A DNA stretch of 64,000 bases from NCBI RefSeq assembly GCF_024054195.1, contig NZ_JAMXLB010000001.1:1374950-1438949 (forward strand), in the 5' to 3' direction. This DNA comes from Flavobacterium sp. NRK F7. GTDB taxonomy: Bacteria > Bacteroidota > Bacteroidia > Flavobacteriales > Flavobacteriaceae. The translations under genes were made by a program, and so were the position numbers. The notes under the pieces are model-generated. The model saw only the letters and a list, made by a program, of their open reading frames with translations. It was not told where the DNA came from and did not search any database. Of the stretch, positions 37,472 through 45,882 are shown one piece after another. How positions within the stretch are numbered: position 1 is the stretch's first letter; every line of letters starts with the position of its first letter.

Positions 37472-37540
37472 TTGCAAAATATTTACACAAAGGTACAAAT
37501 TGTAAGAATGGGTTTGTGTAACAATAGTAACAAAATAGTC

Positions 37541-39463
37541 ATGATTAATATACATAATTTATCAGTTTCATTTGGTGGAACATATTTGTTTGAAGAAGTA
37601 ACTTTTCGTTTAGGTGCTGGAGATAGAGTAGGTCTGGTTGGGAAAAATGGAGCTGGTAAATCAACGATGTTGAAGATTTTAGCAGGTGATATAAAACCAG
37701 ATTCTGGAGTTATTGCTACTGAAAAGGAAGTGAGAATGGGGTTTCTTCGTCAGGATATCGATTTTGAAGAAGGAAGAACGGTTTTAGAAGAAGCGTATCA
37801 AGCATTTAGTGAAATTAAAAAAGCAGAAATGCGCATCGACGCAATTAATCATGAACTGGCTACCCGAACCGATTACGAAAGTCAATCGTATTCTGAGTTA
37901 ATCGAAGAGTTAGGAGAAGTAACCCATCATTATGAAATTTTAGGTGGTTATAATTATGTAGGAGATACTGAAAAAATCTTATTAGGTCTTGGTTTTAAAA
38001 GAGAAGAATTCAACAATTTAACGAGTACCTTTTCTGGTGGATGGAGAATGCGTATTGAATTAGCCAAATTATTATTACAATCCAATGATATTTTATTGTT
38101 AGATGAGCCTACCAACCACTTGGATATAGAAAGTATCATCTGGTTAGAAGGATTTTTAAAAAGTTTTCCTGGAGTAGTAGTGATTGTTTCTCACGATAAA
38201 ATGTTTTTGGATAATGTTACTAATAGAACCATTGAAATATCTTTAGGTAAAGCCTATGATTTTAACAAACCGTATTCCCAATATTTAGTATTGCGAGAAG
38301 AAATTCGCGAAAAGCAATTGGCTACACAAAAAAACCAGGCTAAAAAAATAGAAGAAACTGAAAAATTAATTGAAAAGTTCCGTGCAAAGGCATCTAAAGC
38401 TTCTATGGCACAATCGTTAATCAAAAAATTAGATAAAGTAGAGCGCATTGAAGTAGATGAAGATGACAATTCGGTCATGAGTATTTCTTTTCCAGTTTCA
38501 CAAACACCAGGACGAGTTGTAGTAGAAGCAGAACATGTTACTAAAGCGTATGGCGAGAAAGTAATTTTAGAAGATATTTCACTATTAGTCGAAAGAGGTA
38601 GCAAAATTGCATTCGTAGGTCAAAACGGTCAAGGAAAATCTACTTTTATTAAAGCTCTTGTTAATGAATTTGAATACGAAGGCACTATCAAATTAGGACA
38701 CAATGTACAACTCGGTTATTTTGCTCAAAATCAAGCTGAATATTTGGATGGCGAAAAAACGTTATTAGATACGATGTTGGAAGCAGCTTTAGATTCGAAT
38801 CGTTCTAAAGTGAGAGACATGCTTGGGGCTTTCCTTTTTAGAGGTGATGATGTTGAAAAGAAAGTCAAGGTACTTTCTGGAGGAGAAAGAAATCGTTTGG
38901 CGTTATGTAAGCTGCTTTTACAGCCTATTAATGTCTTGTTGATGGATGAGCCTACCAATCACTTAGATATTAAATCTAAGAACGTTTTAAAAGCGGCTTT
39001 GGAAAAATATGAAGGTACTTTGTTATTGGTTTCACACGATAGGGATTTTTTACAAGGTTTGGCTAATATTACCTATGAGTTTAAAGATAAAAAAATCAAA
39101 GAGTATTTAGGCGATATCAATTTCTTCTTGGAACAAAGAAACGCACAAGATATGCGTGCTTTTGAGACCAAAGACACCGTGAAGACTCCAAAACAAACGG
39201 CTCCAATTGTAGAAAAAAAATCACTTTCATATGAAGAGCAAAAGAAACAAAAAACGTTACAAAATAGGTTGAGTAAAATTGAAAGTCAAATACAAGAGTT
39301 GGAAAAAGACATTCAAAAAGACGACAAAGAATTGGCCACTAATTACGATAAATTAATTGAAAATGCGTCTTTCTTTACAGCTTATGAAAAGAAAAAGAAA
39401 GAACTGGATCAGTTGTTAGAAGATTGGGAAACGGTTCAAGAAGAGATTGATGGGATGAATTAA
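37541..39463 (+). CDS. ABC-F family ATPase (ribosome-associated)
   Basis: A 640-aa soluble protein with two ATP-binding cassettes and no membrane domain. First cassette: Walker A GKNGAGKST, signature FSGGWRMRI, Walker B ILLLDEPTNHLD. Second: GQNGQGKST, LSGGERNRLAL, VLLMDEPTNHLD. The linker between them is helical and charged, and a C-terminal coiled coil (about 560-635) is present as in Uup/YheS-like members. ABC-F proteins act on the ribosome in translation quality control, or in DNA-related roles for Uup. The ATG at 37541 (MINIHNLSVSFGG) is chosen because the cassette begins there. Confidence 0.9.
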   Translation: MINIHNLSVSFGGTYLFEEVTFRLGAGDRVGLVGKNGAGKSTMLKILAGDIKPDSGVIATEKEVRMGFLRQDIDFEEGRTVLEEAYQAFSEIKKAEMRIDAINHELATRTDYESQSYSELIEELGEVTHHYEILGGYNYVGDTEKILLGLGFKREEFNNLTSTFSGGWRMRIELAKLLLQSNDILLLDEPTNHLDIESIIWLEGFLKSFPGVVVIVSHDKMFLDNVTNRTIEISLGKAYDFNKPYSQYLVLREEIREKQLATQKNQAKKIEETEKLIEKFRAKASKASMAQSLIKKLDKVERIEVDEDDNSVMSISFPVSQTPGRVVVEAEHVTKAYGEKVILEDISLLVERGSKIAFVGQNGQGKSTFIKALVNEFEYEGTIKLGHNVQLGYFAQNQAEYLDGEKTLLDTMLEAALDSNRSKVRDMLGAFLFRGDDVEKKVKVLSGGERNRLALCKLLLQPINVLLMDEPTNHLDIKSKNVLKAALEKYEGTLLLVSHDRDFLQGLANITYEFKDKKIKEYLGDINFFLEQRNAQDMRAFETKDTVKTPKQTAPIVEKKSLSYEEQKKQKTLQNRLSKIESQIQELEKDIQKDDKELATNYDKLIENASFFTAYEKKKKELDQLLEDWETVQEEIDGMN

Positions 39464-39523
39464 TTTAAAAGCAGGTTCTAACAGTTAGTAAAAACTCAAA
39501 ACAGGACACTGATGATTTTTTAA

Positions 39524-39667
39524 GGAGCTATTTCCAGCGCTCCAGTGCAAGTTTTTAAAAAAAACAGGTATTTTCTAAGTCTTTGCCAAAGCTTCTTTCA
39601 GTCGCTTGGTAAAGTCAAGAAAAAAACGTGTTTTTTAAAAAAAGCTTTTCCTTTCGCTCTGGGCTAT
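39524..39667 (+). repeat. Flavobacterial palindromic repeat, copy 2
   Basis: The element begins GGAGCTATTTCCAGC and ends CTCTGGGCTAT, matching copy 1 (13490-13583, opposite strand) at both ends. The middle differs: it has an internal hairpin (CTTTGCCAAAGC with GCTTGGTAAAG) and flanking T/A tracts. It lies in the 281-bp space between the ABC-F gene and the next terminator. No reading frame was found here. Confidence 0.6.
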
Positions 39668-39691
39668 AAAATTAGGAACGGATATTTAAAT

Positions 39692-39738
39692 AAAAAAAAC
39701 TCTAGTTTAATTTTGTCTTAAACTAGAGTTTTTTTTTT
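39692..39738. terminator. Bidirectional terminator between convergent genes
   Basis: A long perfect stem (ACTCTAGTTTAA / TTAAACTAGAGT with flanking A and T runs, loop TTTTGTC). It serves the 111-aa gene on the minus strand and probably stops transcription from the ABC-F side. Confidence 0.82.
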
Positions 39739-39744
39739 AAAAGT

Positions 39745-40080
39745 TTAATTACTAGCACTTATTGCTAAACCTTCTAAAGACTTAATAGTAATTACACTGT
39801 GTGTGTTTAAAACCCAATCAAATGTTGGTGCTACACCTGTTGCTATTACTTCTTGTCTGTCTGTAGATAACGATTGTGTGGTTGCATCTTTCCATTCAAA
39901 TACAAGACCATTTAAATAGATGTTTTCACTGTTTCCATAAGTTACTTCTAATTTTTGTCCCGCTTCTAAGGAGAAGTTTTGTTCTAAAGACGGTTTTTGA
40001 ATGTTTGAACCTTGTCTAATAAGTAATGTAACATTTACATACTGACCTGAATTGTTGATAAACGTTTTTACACCTGCCAT
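39745..40080 (-). CDS. Small beta-rich protein of unknown function
   Basis: A 111-aa protein without signal peptide or membrane segment. The pattern of alternating hydrophobic residues (for example YVNVTLLIRQG, KLEVTYGN, FDWVLNTHSVITIKS) suggests a beta-sandwich. I do not recognise the family. It stands alone between a terminator and a 283-bp spacer; TACATTTG on the minus strand (plus-strand 40135-40142) is a possible -7 element about 55 bp before the start. Confidence 0.55.
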   Translation of the reverse strand: MAGVKTFINNSGQYVNVTLLIRQGSNIQKPSLEQNFSLEAGQKLEVTYGNSENIYLNGLVFEWKDATTQSLSTDRQEVIATGVAPTFDWVLNTHSVITIKSLEGLAISASN

Positions 40081-40134
40081 TTTAAATAATTTTTAAGTTA
40101 ATAAATTTTTACATAATCGGTATGGATTACTTAG

Positions 40135-40142
40135 CAAATGTA
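40135..40142 (-). promoter_or_regulatory. Candidate -7 element of the 111-aa gene
   Basis: CAAATGTA on the plus strand is TACATTTG on the minus strand, matching TAnnTTTG. No TTG at the usual -33 distance was seen, so support is partial. Confidence 0.35.
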
Positions 40143-40314
40143 TTCTGAATTATAACTTTAGGTAAGCGTATCTTTTCTTGAAAAATCAAAAGGGTAATTG
40201 TACCTACAAACTAAGTAAACTTACATGTTATGAAAACAGGTAATTCTTAGAAGTACTGAAAATAAGTAATCAAATTAATTTAATACTTTTCTTTTTCTAA
40301 TTTTATCATCTTAA

Positions 40315-40339
40315 ATCCTAAGGATAGTTCTTATATTTG
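40315..40339 (+). promoter_or_regulatory. Promoter and possible operator of the Crp-like gene
   Basis: TATATTTG (40332-40339) is a TAnnTTTG element 24 bp before the ATG. Six bases upstream of it sits the palindrome ATCCTAAGGAT (40315-40325), which may be an operator; there is no -33 TTG, fitting a regulated promoter. The function of the palindrome is inferred. Confidence 0.4.
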
Positions 40340-40363
40340 TATGAGTAAGTTAATTCTAAAACT

Positions 40364-40939
40364 ATGGCTCATTCTTTTTATTCACACATTACTAAGTTTA
40401 CAACACTAGAAGAGAAAGAGTTTGAAACGGTCTTGTCTTTTTTTAAAACAATCAAGGCAAATAAAAAAGAGAATTTGTTAACAGCAGGACAGCTTTGTAA
40501 AACGCATTTTTTTGTGCTAGAAGGTTGTTTGAGAAAATTTTTTATCAATAGTAAAGGGGTAGAGCAAACCACGGAGTTTGCTATTGAAAATTGGTGGCTT
40601 ACAGATAACATTGCGTATGAAAGAGGTTTGCCAACGGAGTTTTATATTCAAGCAGTAGAAAATTCAGTAGTATTGGTAATCGATAAACAGTTACAAGACA
40701 AATTAGTATTGGAACATCCAAAATTAGAGCGCTACTTCCGTTTTATTTATCAACGTGCTTTTGCAGCTTCTCAAATGCGGATTAAATACCTTTACGACTT
40801 TTCGAAAGAAGAAGCGTATTTTCAACTTTGTAAAAACCAACCTGAATTTGTGCAACGCGTACCACAATATTTAATTGCTTCTTTTCTAGGATTTACACCC
40901 GAATATTTAAGTGAAATTAGGAATCAAAAGCGTTCTTAA
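40364..40939 (+). CDS. Crp/Fnr family transcriptional regulator
   Basis: A 191-aa regulator with an N-terminal cyclic-nucleotide-binding-type beta-roll (about 20-115; LLTAGQLCKTHFFVLEGCLRKFF) and a C-terminal helix-turn-helix (about 165-188; QYLIASFLGFTPEYLSEIRNQK). It lacks the full cAMP-binding signature, as is usual for this Bacteroidota subgroup, so the ligand is unknown. An AhpD-like gene follows on the same strand after 66 bp and is the natural target. A palindrome before its own -7 element suggests autoregulation. Confidence 0.82.
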   Translation: MAHSFYSHITKFTTLEEKEFETVLSFFKTIKANKKENLLTAGQLCKTHFFVLEGCLRKFFINSKGVEQTTEFAIENWWLTDNIAYERGLPTEFYIQAVENSVVLVIDKQLQDKLVLEHPKLERYFRFIYQRAFAASQMRIKYLYDFSKEEAYFQLCKNQPEFVQRVPQYLIASFLGFTPEYLSEIRNQKRS

Positions 40940-41005
40940 ACCAGTTTAAGTTTTTTGTGTAATTGGATAACGAACTTTGTTTCGTTCATTATAAATACAC
41001 AAAAA

Positions 41006-41446
41006 ATGGAAACAAGAGTTAACATCAGTACATTAGAACCACAGGCTTTCAAAGCCATGTTAGGTTTAGAAAATTATTTAACAACCACTCAAATTTCAAA
41101 ATCACATAAAGAATTACTTAAAATTCGTGCTTCACAAATTAACGGCTGTGCCTTTTGTATAGACATGCATGCCAAAGATGCTTTGAAAAATGGAGAAACA
41201 CAACAACGTATCTTTTTAATAGCAGCTTGGAGAGAAACTACTTTATTTTCGGAAAAGGAAAAAGTAATTTTAGAAATGACTGAAGAGATTACATTGGTAC
41301 ACCAACAAGGGTTATCTGAAGCTACCTATAAAAAAGCAGTTTTATTATTTAGCGAAAATGAAATTGCTCAGCTAATTATAGCAATCATAACGATTAATGC
41401 TTGGAATCGAATTGCAGTAAGTACACATATGCAAATTGAAGCTTAA
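41006..41446 (+). CDS. Carboxymuconolactone decarboxylase / AhpD-like alkylhydroperoxidase
   Basis: A 146-aa all-helical protein of the CMD family. The peroxidase-type active site is seen as Cys48-x-x-Cys51 with His55 (GCAFCIDMHAKDA), which in AhpD-like proteins reduces peroxides through the Cys pair. The ATG at 41006 (METRVNISTLEPQAF) is chosen over an upstream in-frame ATG, since the family begins there. It is preceded by the Crp-like regulator, a frequent combination for inducible CMD genes. It is cytoplasmic and probably serves in oxidative stress. Confidence 0.84.
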   Translation: METRVNISTLEPQAFKAMLGLENYLTTTQISKSHKELLKIRASQINGCAFCIDMHAKDALKNGETQQRIFLIAAWRETTLFSEKEKVILEMTEEITLVHQQGLSEATYKKAVLLFSENEIAQLIIAIITINAWNRIAVSTHMQIEA

Positions 41447-41467
41447 AAGAATAGTTGTAATAAACGA

Positions 41468-41505
41468 AACAACAATAGCAGAAGTATTATACTGCTATTG
41501 TTGTT
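41468..41505 (+). terminator. Strong hairpin after the AhpD-like gene
   Basis: A 14-bp perfect stem (arms 41468-41481 and 41492-41505, loop AAGTATTATA) made of AACAACAATAGCAG and its complement. The U-tract is weak (GTAAAGG follows), so it may be a terminator or an mRNA 3'-end stabiliser. Confidence 0.55.
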
Positions 41506-41627
41506 GTAAAGGTATTTGGATTTGAAAAAAATAAGTTCTTATCTTGCTAAAAAGTAGTTTTAAAAATCAAAAAGTTTAATTTATATTTGACCAGACACAA
41601 ATCTAGATATTGTTAAAACTACTATTT

Positions 41628-42008
41628 ATGAAAAAGCGAAACCTACTGTTATTGTTCTTGTTTTCGATTGTTTTATTTTCTTGTGAAGGCTCAGATGCTT
41701 ATCAGGGTAAATGGAAAGCTATAAATAGAGATGATGAAAGGTTTGAAATTACGTTTACTGCAAAGGAAATAACTACAAAAGACAGTAAAAGGAAAACACT
41801 AAAATATGGGTATACACAACATTCAATTGAATATAAAAATGGAGTTTCTACTTATGGAATTCAATTGAGTGATGGTAGAGAATATCAACTTTTTTTTCCA
41901 AAAAAGGATAAAAGTGTAGGGATGTTATTAGATAAAGATGGAAGAATTGTGTATACGCTAAGTAGAAGTGGTTATGTCACCTATGATGATATTTACAAAT
42001 TGGATTAA
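41628..42008 (+). CDS. Small lipoprotein of unknown function
   Basis: A 126-aa predicted lipoprotein. The ATG at 41628 gives a compact signal with lipobox Cys19 (IVLFSCEGSD), which the longer frame (18 bp upstream) does not improve. The mature part begins with YQGKWKAIN and is beta-rich, resembling small lipocalin-like lipoproteins by pattern only. It stands alone. I do not recognise a family. Confidence 0.6.
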   Translation: MKKRNLLLLFLFSIVLFSCEGSDAYQGKWKAINRDDERFEITFTAKEITTKDSKRKTLKYGYTQHSIEYKNGVSTYGIQLSDGREYQLFFPKKDKSVGMLLDKDGRIVYTLSRSGYVTYDDIYKLD

Positions 42009-42057
42009 GTATTGCTTTTTGATTTATAAAATCAATAAAATGTTAATTGAGTATTAA

Positions 42058-43026
42058 TTATTCAATTAATCCAATCGCTTTAGAATGTGCAATCGCTTCT
42101 TTACTCGATTTAAAATAACAAACCGCTACATTTAAACTTGTAATATTCTCTAAAATTTTTTCTGTTGCCTGCTTTTTAGAGCGGCCTACTTGTCTAATAT
42201 AAACGGCTTTAATGTGTAAAGGAAAAATTTTACAAATAGCTTCATACAATTTAGGATCTTGTTGTGAATCATCACCTAATAAAACATATTGTAATTCAGG
42301 ATAAAACTCTAAAATGTGTTTTATTTTTTCAAACTTATGATTGTGATTACCTCTACCAGTAAAGAACAATTGAGTTAGACTGGTTTTAATATCTTTTAGA
42401 AGTAAAACGGCTTTTGGTAGTTGATGTAGTTCTGTGAATTGGGTAATCAAACTGTATAAATTCCATTCGCTACTTGAAACATAAAAAAAAGCATTTTCTT
42501 CTTCTTTATTTACTCTTCCTGCTTTTTGTAAGGCTTGGTAATGCGGTACTACGTCTTCAAAGACTTTTCTTTTGGTTACATTTTTAAACAAAAGAATATA
42601 GATTTTTTTAAAAGGATTTCGCGTATGCGAAATTAAAAAGGTATCATCAATATCGGAAATAAAACCAAATTTTCCCAGCCTGGGTTGGATATAACTAGAA
42701 GAAGCAGTAATTCTTTCCGTTTCATGTACAATAGAAACTGTGTATTTTTTCCAACCAAAAGTAGCGTTGTCTTTTAAAGGAATACAAAATTTGAAATAGC
42801 CATCTTCCAGTGTTTTAGTATGAATCGTTGTTCCATTAATGTCTAAAAAAACATCGGTATTGGGTTTCGTTTTTACTTGAAATAGGCGAATAATGGATTG
42901 CGCATTCTGAAAATTTTTCTTTTGAAAGTCATAATCGGAAATACTATTAGGCTTAAATACATGTCCCATTACAATTAATTCTTGATTATTTGCATAGCCG
43001 CGATATAATTTTAATACCGGTTTCAT
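42058..43026 (-). CDS. DUF2183 (App1-type) phosphatidate phosphatase-like protein
   Basis: A 322-aa cytoplasmic protein. The C-terminal two thirds are the App1 catalytic domain: the haloacid-dehalogenase-type motif DIDDT (residues 125-129), a Ser motif (YVSSSEWNLY) and the late acidic motif LLGDDSQQDP. In yeast, App1 dephosphorylates phosphatidate to diacylglycerol; the bacterial substrate is not proven. The N-terminal 110 residues form a beta domain. It is transcribed divergently from a lipid kinase gene with 61 bp between start codons, so both may act on the same lipid pair in opposite directions. Confidence 0.8.
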   Translation of the reverse strand: MKPVLKLYRGYANNQELIVMGHVFKPNSISDYDFQKKNFQNAQSIIRLFQVKTKPNTDVFLDINGTTIHTKTLEDGYFKFCIPLKDNATFGWKKYTVSIVHETERITASSSYIQPRLGKFGFISDIDDTFLISHTRNPFKKIYILLFKNVTKRKVFEDVVPHYQALQKAGRVNKEEENAFFYVSSSEWNLYSLITQFTELHQLPKAVLLLKDIKTSLTQLFFTGRGNHNHKFEKIKHILEFYPELQYVLLGDDSQQDPKLYEAICKIFPLHIKAVYIRQVGRSKKQATEKILENITSLNVAVCYFKSSKEAIAHSKAIGLIE

Positions 43027-43087
43027 TTAATTTTATACATTTGATTAAGAGTTTTACAAATTACAAATTAATTAGGGATTCGATAAT

Positions 43088-43966
43088 ATGTCGTTTAAAA
43101 ATATTTATTTACTAGTCGTAAATCCTATTTCAGGTGATAAAGATAAAGCTACATTGATTGCTCAGGTTCGAGATTTTGCTCAAGAAATACAACAAGAAAT
43201 TTTGGTTTATGAGACAACAGGTAATGAAGATGAAGTAGCCATTCAAAAATTATATCAAAAACACCAACCTGTTCGCGTACTTATTGCAGGTGGTGATGGC
43301 ACTATTAAAATGGTAGGAGAAGCTTTAGAGCAAGAAGATGTTGTTTTTGGAATCATTCCGGCAGGTTCTGCAAATGGATTGTCTATCGATTTGAATTTAC
43401 CGAGTTCGGTAGAAGAAAATATTAAAATTGCTTTTCAAAATGACTATATCGAAATTGATATGGTAGAAATTAACGGAAAGAAAAGTCTGCATTTAAGTGA
43501 TTTAGGTTTGAATGCTTTATTGGTTAAAAACTATGAAAAGAGTGACACTAGAGGAAAATTAGGTTATGCATTACAGGTTATTACTACTTTAACAGAAGCT
43601 GATGATGAACCTTTTGAAGTTGTCATAAAAACAACTGAAGGTGTGCTGCATACCAATGCTAAAATGATTGTGATTGCCAATTCTCAAAAGTACGGAACCG
43701 GAGTTACTATTAATCCTAATGGGAAGATTGATGATGGAAAGTTTGAAATCGTAGTTTTAAAAAGTTTAGATGTGTTTACCATTGGTAAAATTGTAACTGG
43801 AAACATTCTTTCTAACACAGAAGAAGTTAGTATTTTTTCTACCGATCAAGCAGTAATTACCACTCAGAAGAAAATTAGCTTTCAAATTGATGGCGAATAT
43901 TGTGGTGAAGAAGACGAATTAAAAGTGGGAATTTTACCTGCTCAAATGAAAGTAGCAGTTCCTTAA
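43088..43966 (+). CDS. Diacylglycerol/lipid kinase family protein (YegS/DgkB-like)
   Basis: A 292-aa protein with the DAGK catalytic fold. The nucleotide-binding motif GGDGT is at residues 68-72 (LIAGGDGTIKMVGEAL), followed by GIIPAGSANGLS (about 90-101) and a C-terminal beta domain with the substrate site. It phosphorylates a membrane lipid, either diacylglycerol, sphingosine-type or undecaprenol; sphingolipids are common in Bacteroidota, so the exact substrate cannot be fixed. It is divergent from the phosphatidate phosphatase-like gene and converges on the next gene with 7 bp between stops. Confidence 0.85.
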   Translation: MSFKNIYLLVVNPISGDKDKATLIAQVRDFAQEIQQEILVYETTGNEDEVAIQKLYQKHQPVRVLIAGGDGTIKMVGEALEQEDVVFGIIPAGSANGLSIDLNLPSSVEENIKIAFQNDYIEIDMVEINGKKSLHLSDLGLNALLVKNYEKSDTRGKLGYALQVITTLTEADDEPFEVVIKTTEGVLHTNAKMIVIANSQKYGTGVTINPNGKIDDGKFEIVVLKSLDVFTIGKIVTGNILSNTEEVSIFSTDQAVITTQKKISFQIDGEYCGEEDELKVGILPAQMKVAVP

Positions 43967-43973
43967 AAATAGG

Positions 43974-45119
43974 TTATTTAAAAGGATGACGTGGTTGCCA
44001 AGAAACATTAGGTTCTAATTTGCTAAAAATTTTGGGCATTAAAAAATTAATGAATGGATTGGTGTGAAAGATAAACCCGGTCATATCTATTGGCTCTGCA
44101 CCAATGGAACTCTTTATCTCTAAAGCGGTACGTCCAAAAATAATTTTTTTAAACTGATGTTCTATTCCAAATTCGGTCATGTTATAAAGCATATTTAAAT
44201 ACAACATGTGTTCTTTTTGATGTTCTTCATCATAACCTAGAAAATAGGTTTCTAAGGTGCTTTCGTTTAATAAAATAGTATGAAAACCAATTAAAATAGA
44301 GTCTTTAAAGTAGCCAAATAGTTTAAACCGATTACCACTTTGTTTTTTAAAAAAAGAAAAATGGTTTTTGGAAAGGAAAAAGGTATTAAAAGGAGCATTT
44401 ACGGCCACATAATGATAAAGTTCATAAATGCGTTCTTCATATTGAATGATTTCTTCTAAACAAAGTTCTTTAGTAACAATACCTTCAATTTTTTTATGTG
44501 CTCTTTTATATTGGTCTCTGTATTTTTTGGTGAATGCATTTACATAGTCAGCACTGTTTTTCCATTCGGGATCCAGCTTAAAAATCATGTTGGGTTGCGT
44601 ATTGAACTCGTAAAGAGATTTAAAATCATGCGCTTTTAGTTCTTTAGTAAAAGATTTATAAAAATCTTTATAGGTAACAATATGAATTTTAATCTTTTTT
44701 TGTTTGAAATAATGAATGAGCTCTTGGGTACATTCCGACAGAATTTTACTTATCCAAGCTACTGGAACTTTGTTTTTAAATACAAAACTATTCTCACCAG
44801 TAATCATATTATTGCCTAAGAATAAGACATGCGAACAAAATTTTTTAAAGATAAAATTCCGAATATGTGTTTTCAAACAATTGTCTCTCTCTCCAAAAGA
44901 TTCTAATTGGTCAACATTAACATATTGTGCAATAGAAACACCAATTAATTCTGAAACATTAAAAATACCAATATAAAAACACTCCATATTAATAGGTGCG
45001 GTATGTTGCAACACATTTAAATAGGGTTTTTGTAAGAAATGATTTTCAGACGCTACTTCATCCCATTGCTCTGGTAGTGATTGAACATCTCGATATATTT
45101 TAAAAGTAATGTTTTCCAA
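43974..45119 (-). CDS. GNAT-fold (FemAB-like) acyltransferase candidate
   Basis: A 381-aa protein without membrane segments. Its second half has the pattern of the FemAB-like GNAT acyltransferases, with a long helix-rich segment (KNSADYVNAFTKKYRDQYKRA, about 195-215) and a strand-rich core (LIGFHTILLNESTLETYFLGY, about 285-305). The family transfers aminoacyl or acyl groups; in Bacteroidota the substrates are mostly unknown. It is preceded by a DUF1761 gene on the same strand, from which it is separated by a terminator at 45122-45153. Confidence 0.6.
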   Translation of the reverse strand: MENITFKIYRDVQSLPEQWDEVASENHFLQKPYLNVLQHTAPINMECFYIGIFNVSELIGVSIAQYVNVDQLESFGERDNCLKTHIRNFIFKKFCSHVLFLGNNMITGENSFVFKNKVPVAWISKILSECTQELIHYFKQKKIKIHIVTYKDFYKSFTKELKAHDFKSLYEFNTQPNMIFKLDPEWKNSADYVNAFTKKYRDQYKRAHKKIEGIVTKELCLEEIIQYEERIYELYHYVAVNAPFNTFFLSKNHFSFFKKQSGNRFKLFGYFKDSILIGFHTILLNESTLETYFLGYDEEHQKEHMLYLNMLYNMTEFGIEHQFKKIIFGRTALEIKSSIGAEPIDMTGFIFHTNPFINFLMPKIFSKLEPNVSWQPRHPFK

Positions 45120-45121
45120 GG

Positions 45122-45153
45122 TAAAAAAAATCGTCCCACAAAAATAGGACGAT
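45122..45153 (-). terminator. Terminator of the DUF1761 gene
   Basis: A 7-bp stem (ATCGTCC with GGACGAT) followed on the minus strand by a run of U. It lies 35 bp after the DUF1761 stop. Confidence 0.7.
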
Positions 45154-45187
45154 TATTATATAATAAAATGTTAATTTCTACAAATGT

Positions 45188-45658
45188 TTACACCCAACCG
45201 CAAATGATAGCACCCATAATGGCAAAACTTACAATCCAATATCCAGCATGAATAAAAATGTATTTCCAAGATTTTTGTTCAAACAAAAAAGTTGTTCCTA
45301 AGATTGGTAAAGCTAAAAATATTCCAATGAAAGTTCCGTGTAAGGCTCCGTGTTTAAAGGAACGAAATTTACCTCCATGTACTTTTAAGAATTCAATTAA
45401 TGCAGGATCATTAGCATCACCACCAGCAGCTTGTATAGCACCAATCTCATGATTGACTAAGGTTGGCATTAAAAAAGCGATTAAAAAAGCAAATACAAAG
45501 GCAAATCCAAAAATTTTGACCATGTTTCCTTTTTTTAGTTGTTCTTCCGTTAAACCTGCTTCTTTCATCCAAGCGGTTCCAAAAACTTTAGGATTGTACC
45601 AAATGGCACCTAATACAAATGTGCTTAATGCAGCGACTAAAATTGCTAAATAATTCAT
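45188..45658 (-). CDS. DUF1761 membrane protein
   Basis: A 156-aa protein with four transmembrane helices. The N-terminal segment NYLAILVAALSTFVLGAIWYNP is the hallmark of DUF1761, with W-Y-N-P near residues 21-24 and a KMEE-like short loop (WMKEAGLTEEQLKKGNM). The function is unknown. It is a single gene. Its start codon lies about 120 bp from the TACGTA operator array, but on the opposite strand from the operator-linked promoter. Confidence 0.8.
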   Translation of the reverse strand: MNYLAILVAALSTFVLGAIWYNPKVFGTAWMKEAGLTEEQLKKGNMVKIFGFAFVFAFLIAFLMPTLVNHEIGAIQAAGGDANDPALIEFLKVHGGKFRSFKHGALHGTFIGIFLALPILGTTFLFEQKSWKYIFIHAGYWIVSFAIMGAIICGWV

Positions 45659-45774
45659 AATTAATAATTTTTGGTTAGTATATCAAATATAATTAAAAAA
45701 TAGATGAAAAAAACATTACTAAATAGGCATATTTTTTTGTTTAGAGAAGGTGAAAATCCGATGAAATCTAGAAA

Positions 45775-45824
45775 ATACGTATAAATACGTACAAAAAAGG
45801 TCGAAAAATACGTATAAATACGTA
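45775..45824 (+). promoter_or_regulatory. TACGTA operator array, copy A
   Basis: Two identical 17-bp boxes ATACGTATAAATACGTA at 45775-45791 and 45808-45824, a 33-bp period (about three helical turns). Each box holds two TACGTA palindromes 10 bp apart. The array ends 23 bp before the -7 element TAGTTTTG. The same architecture recurs at 48992-49041. It is a likely binding site of a LuxR-type regulator; the one encoded at 48295-48966 is the nearest candidate. Confidence 0.6.
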
Positions 45825-45855
45825 TTGATTAGCTTTGTTTTTGTATTTAGTTTTG
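45825..45855 (+). promoter_or_regulatory. Promoter of the 153-aa membrane protein gene
   Basis: TTG (45825-45827), a 20-bp spacer and TAGTTTTG (45848-45855) form a complete promoter. The -33 TTG directly abuts box 2 of the operator array, so a bound regulator would touch RNA polymerase. The ATG follows 27 bp after the -7 element. Confidence 0.65.
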
Positions 45856-45882
45856 AAATGTTGATATGATAAATAAAGAAAC

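Noticed and set aside
45772..45830. CRISPR or simple tandem repeat
   Set aside because: Only two units, each palindromic and placed at fixed distance to a promoter, and the same set recurs elsewhere upstream of a -7 element.
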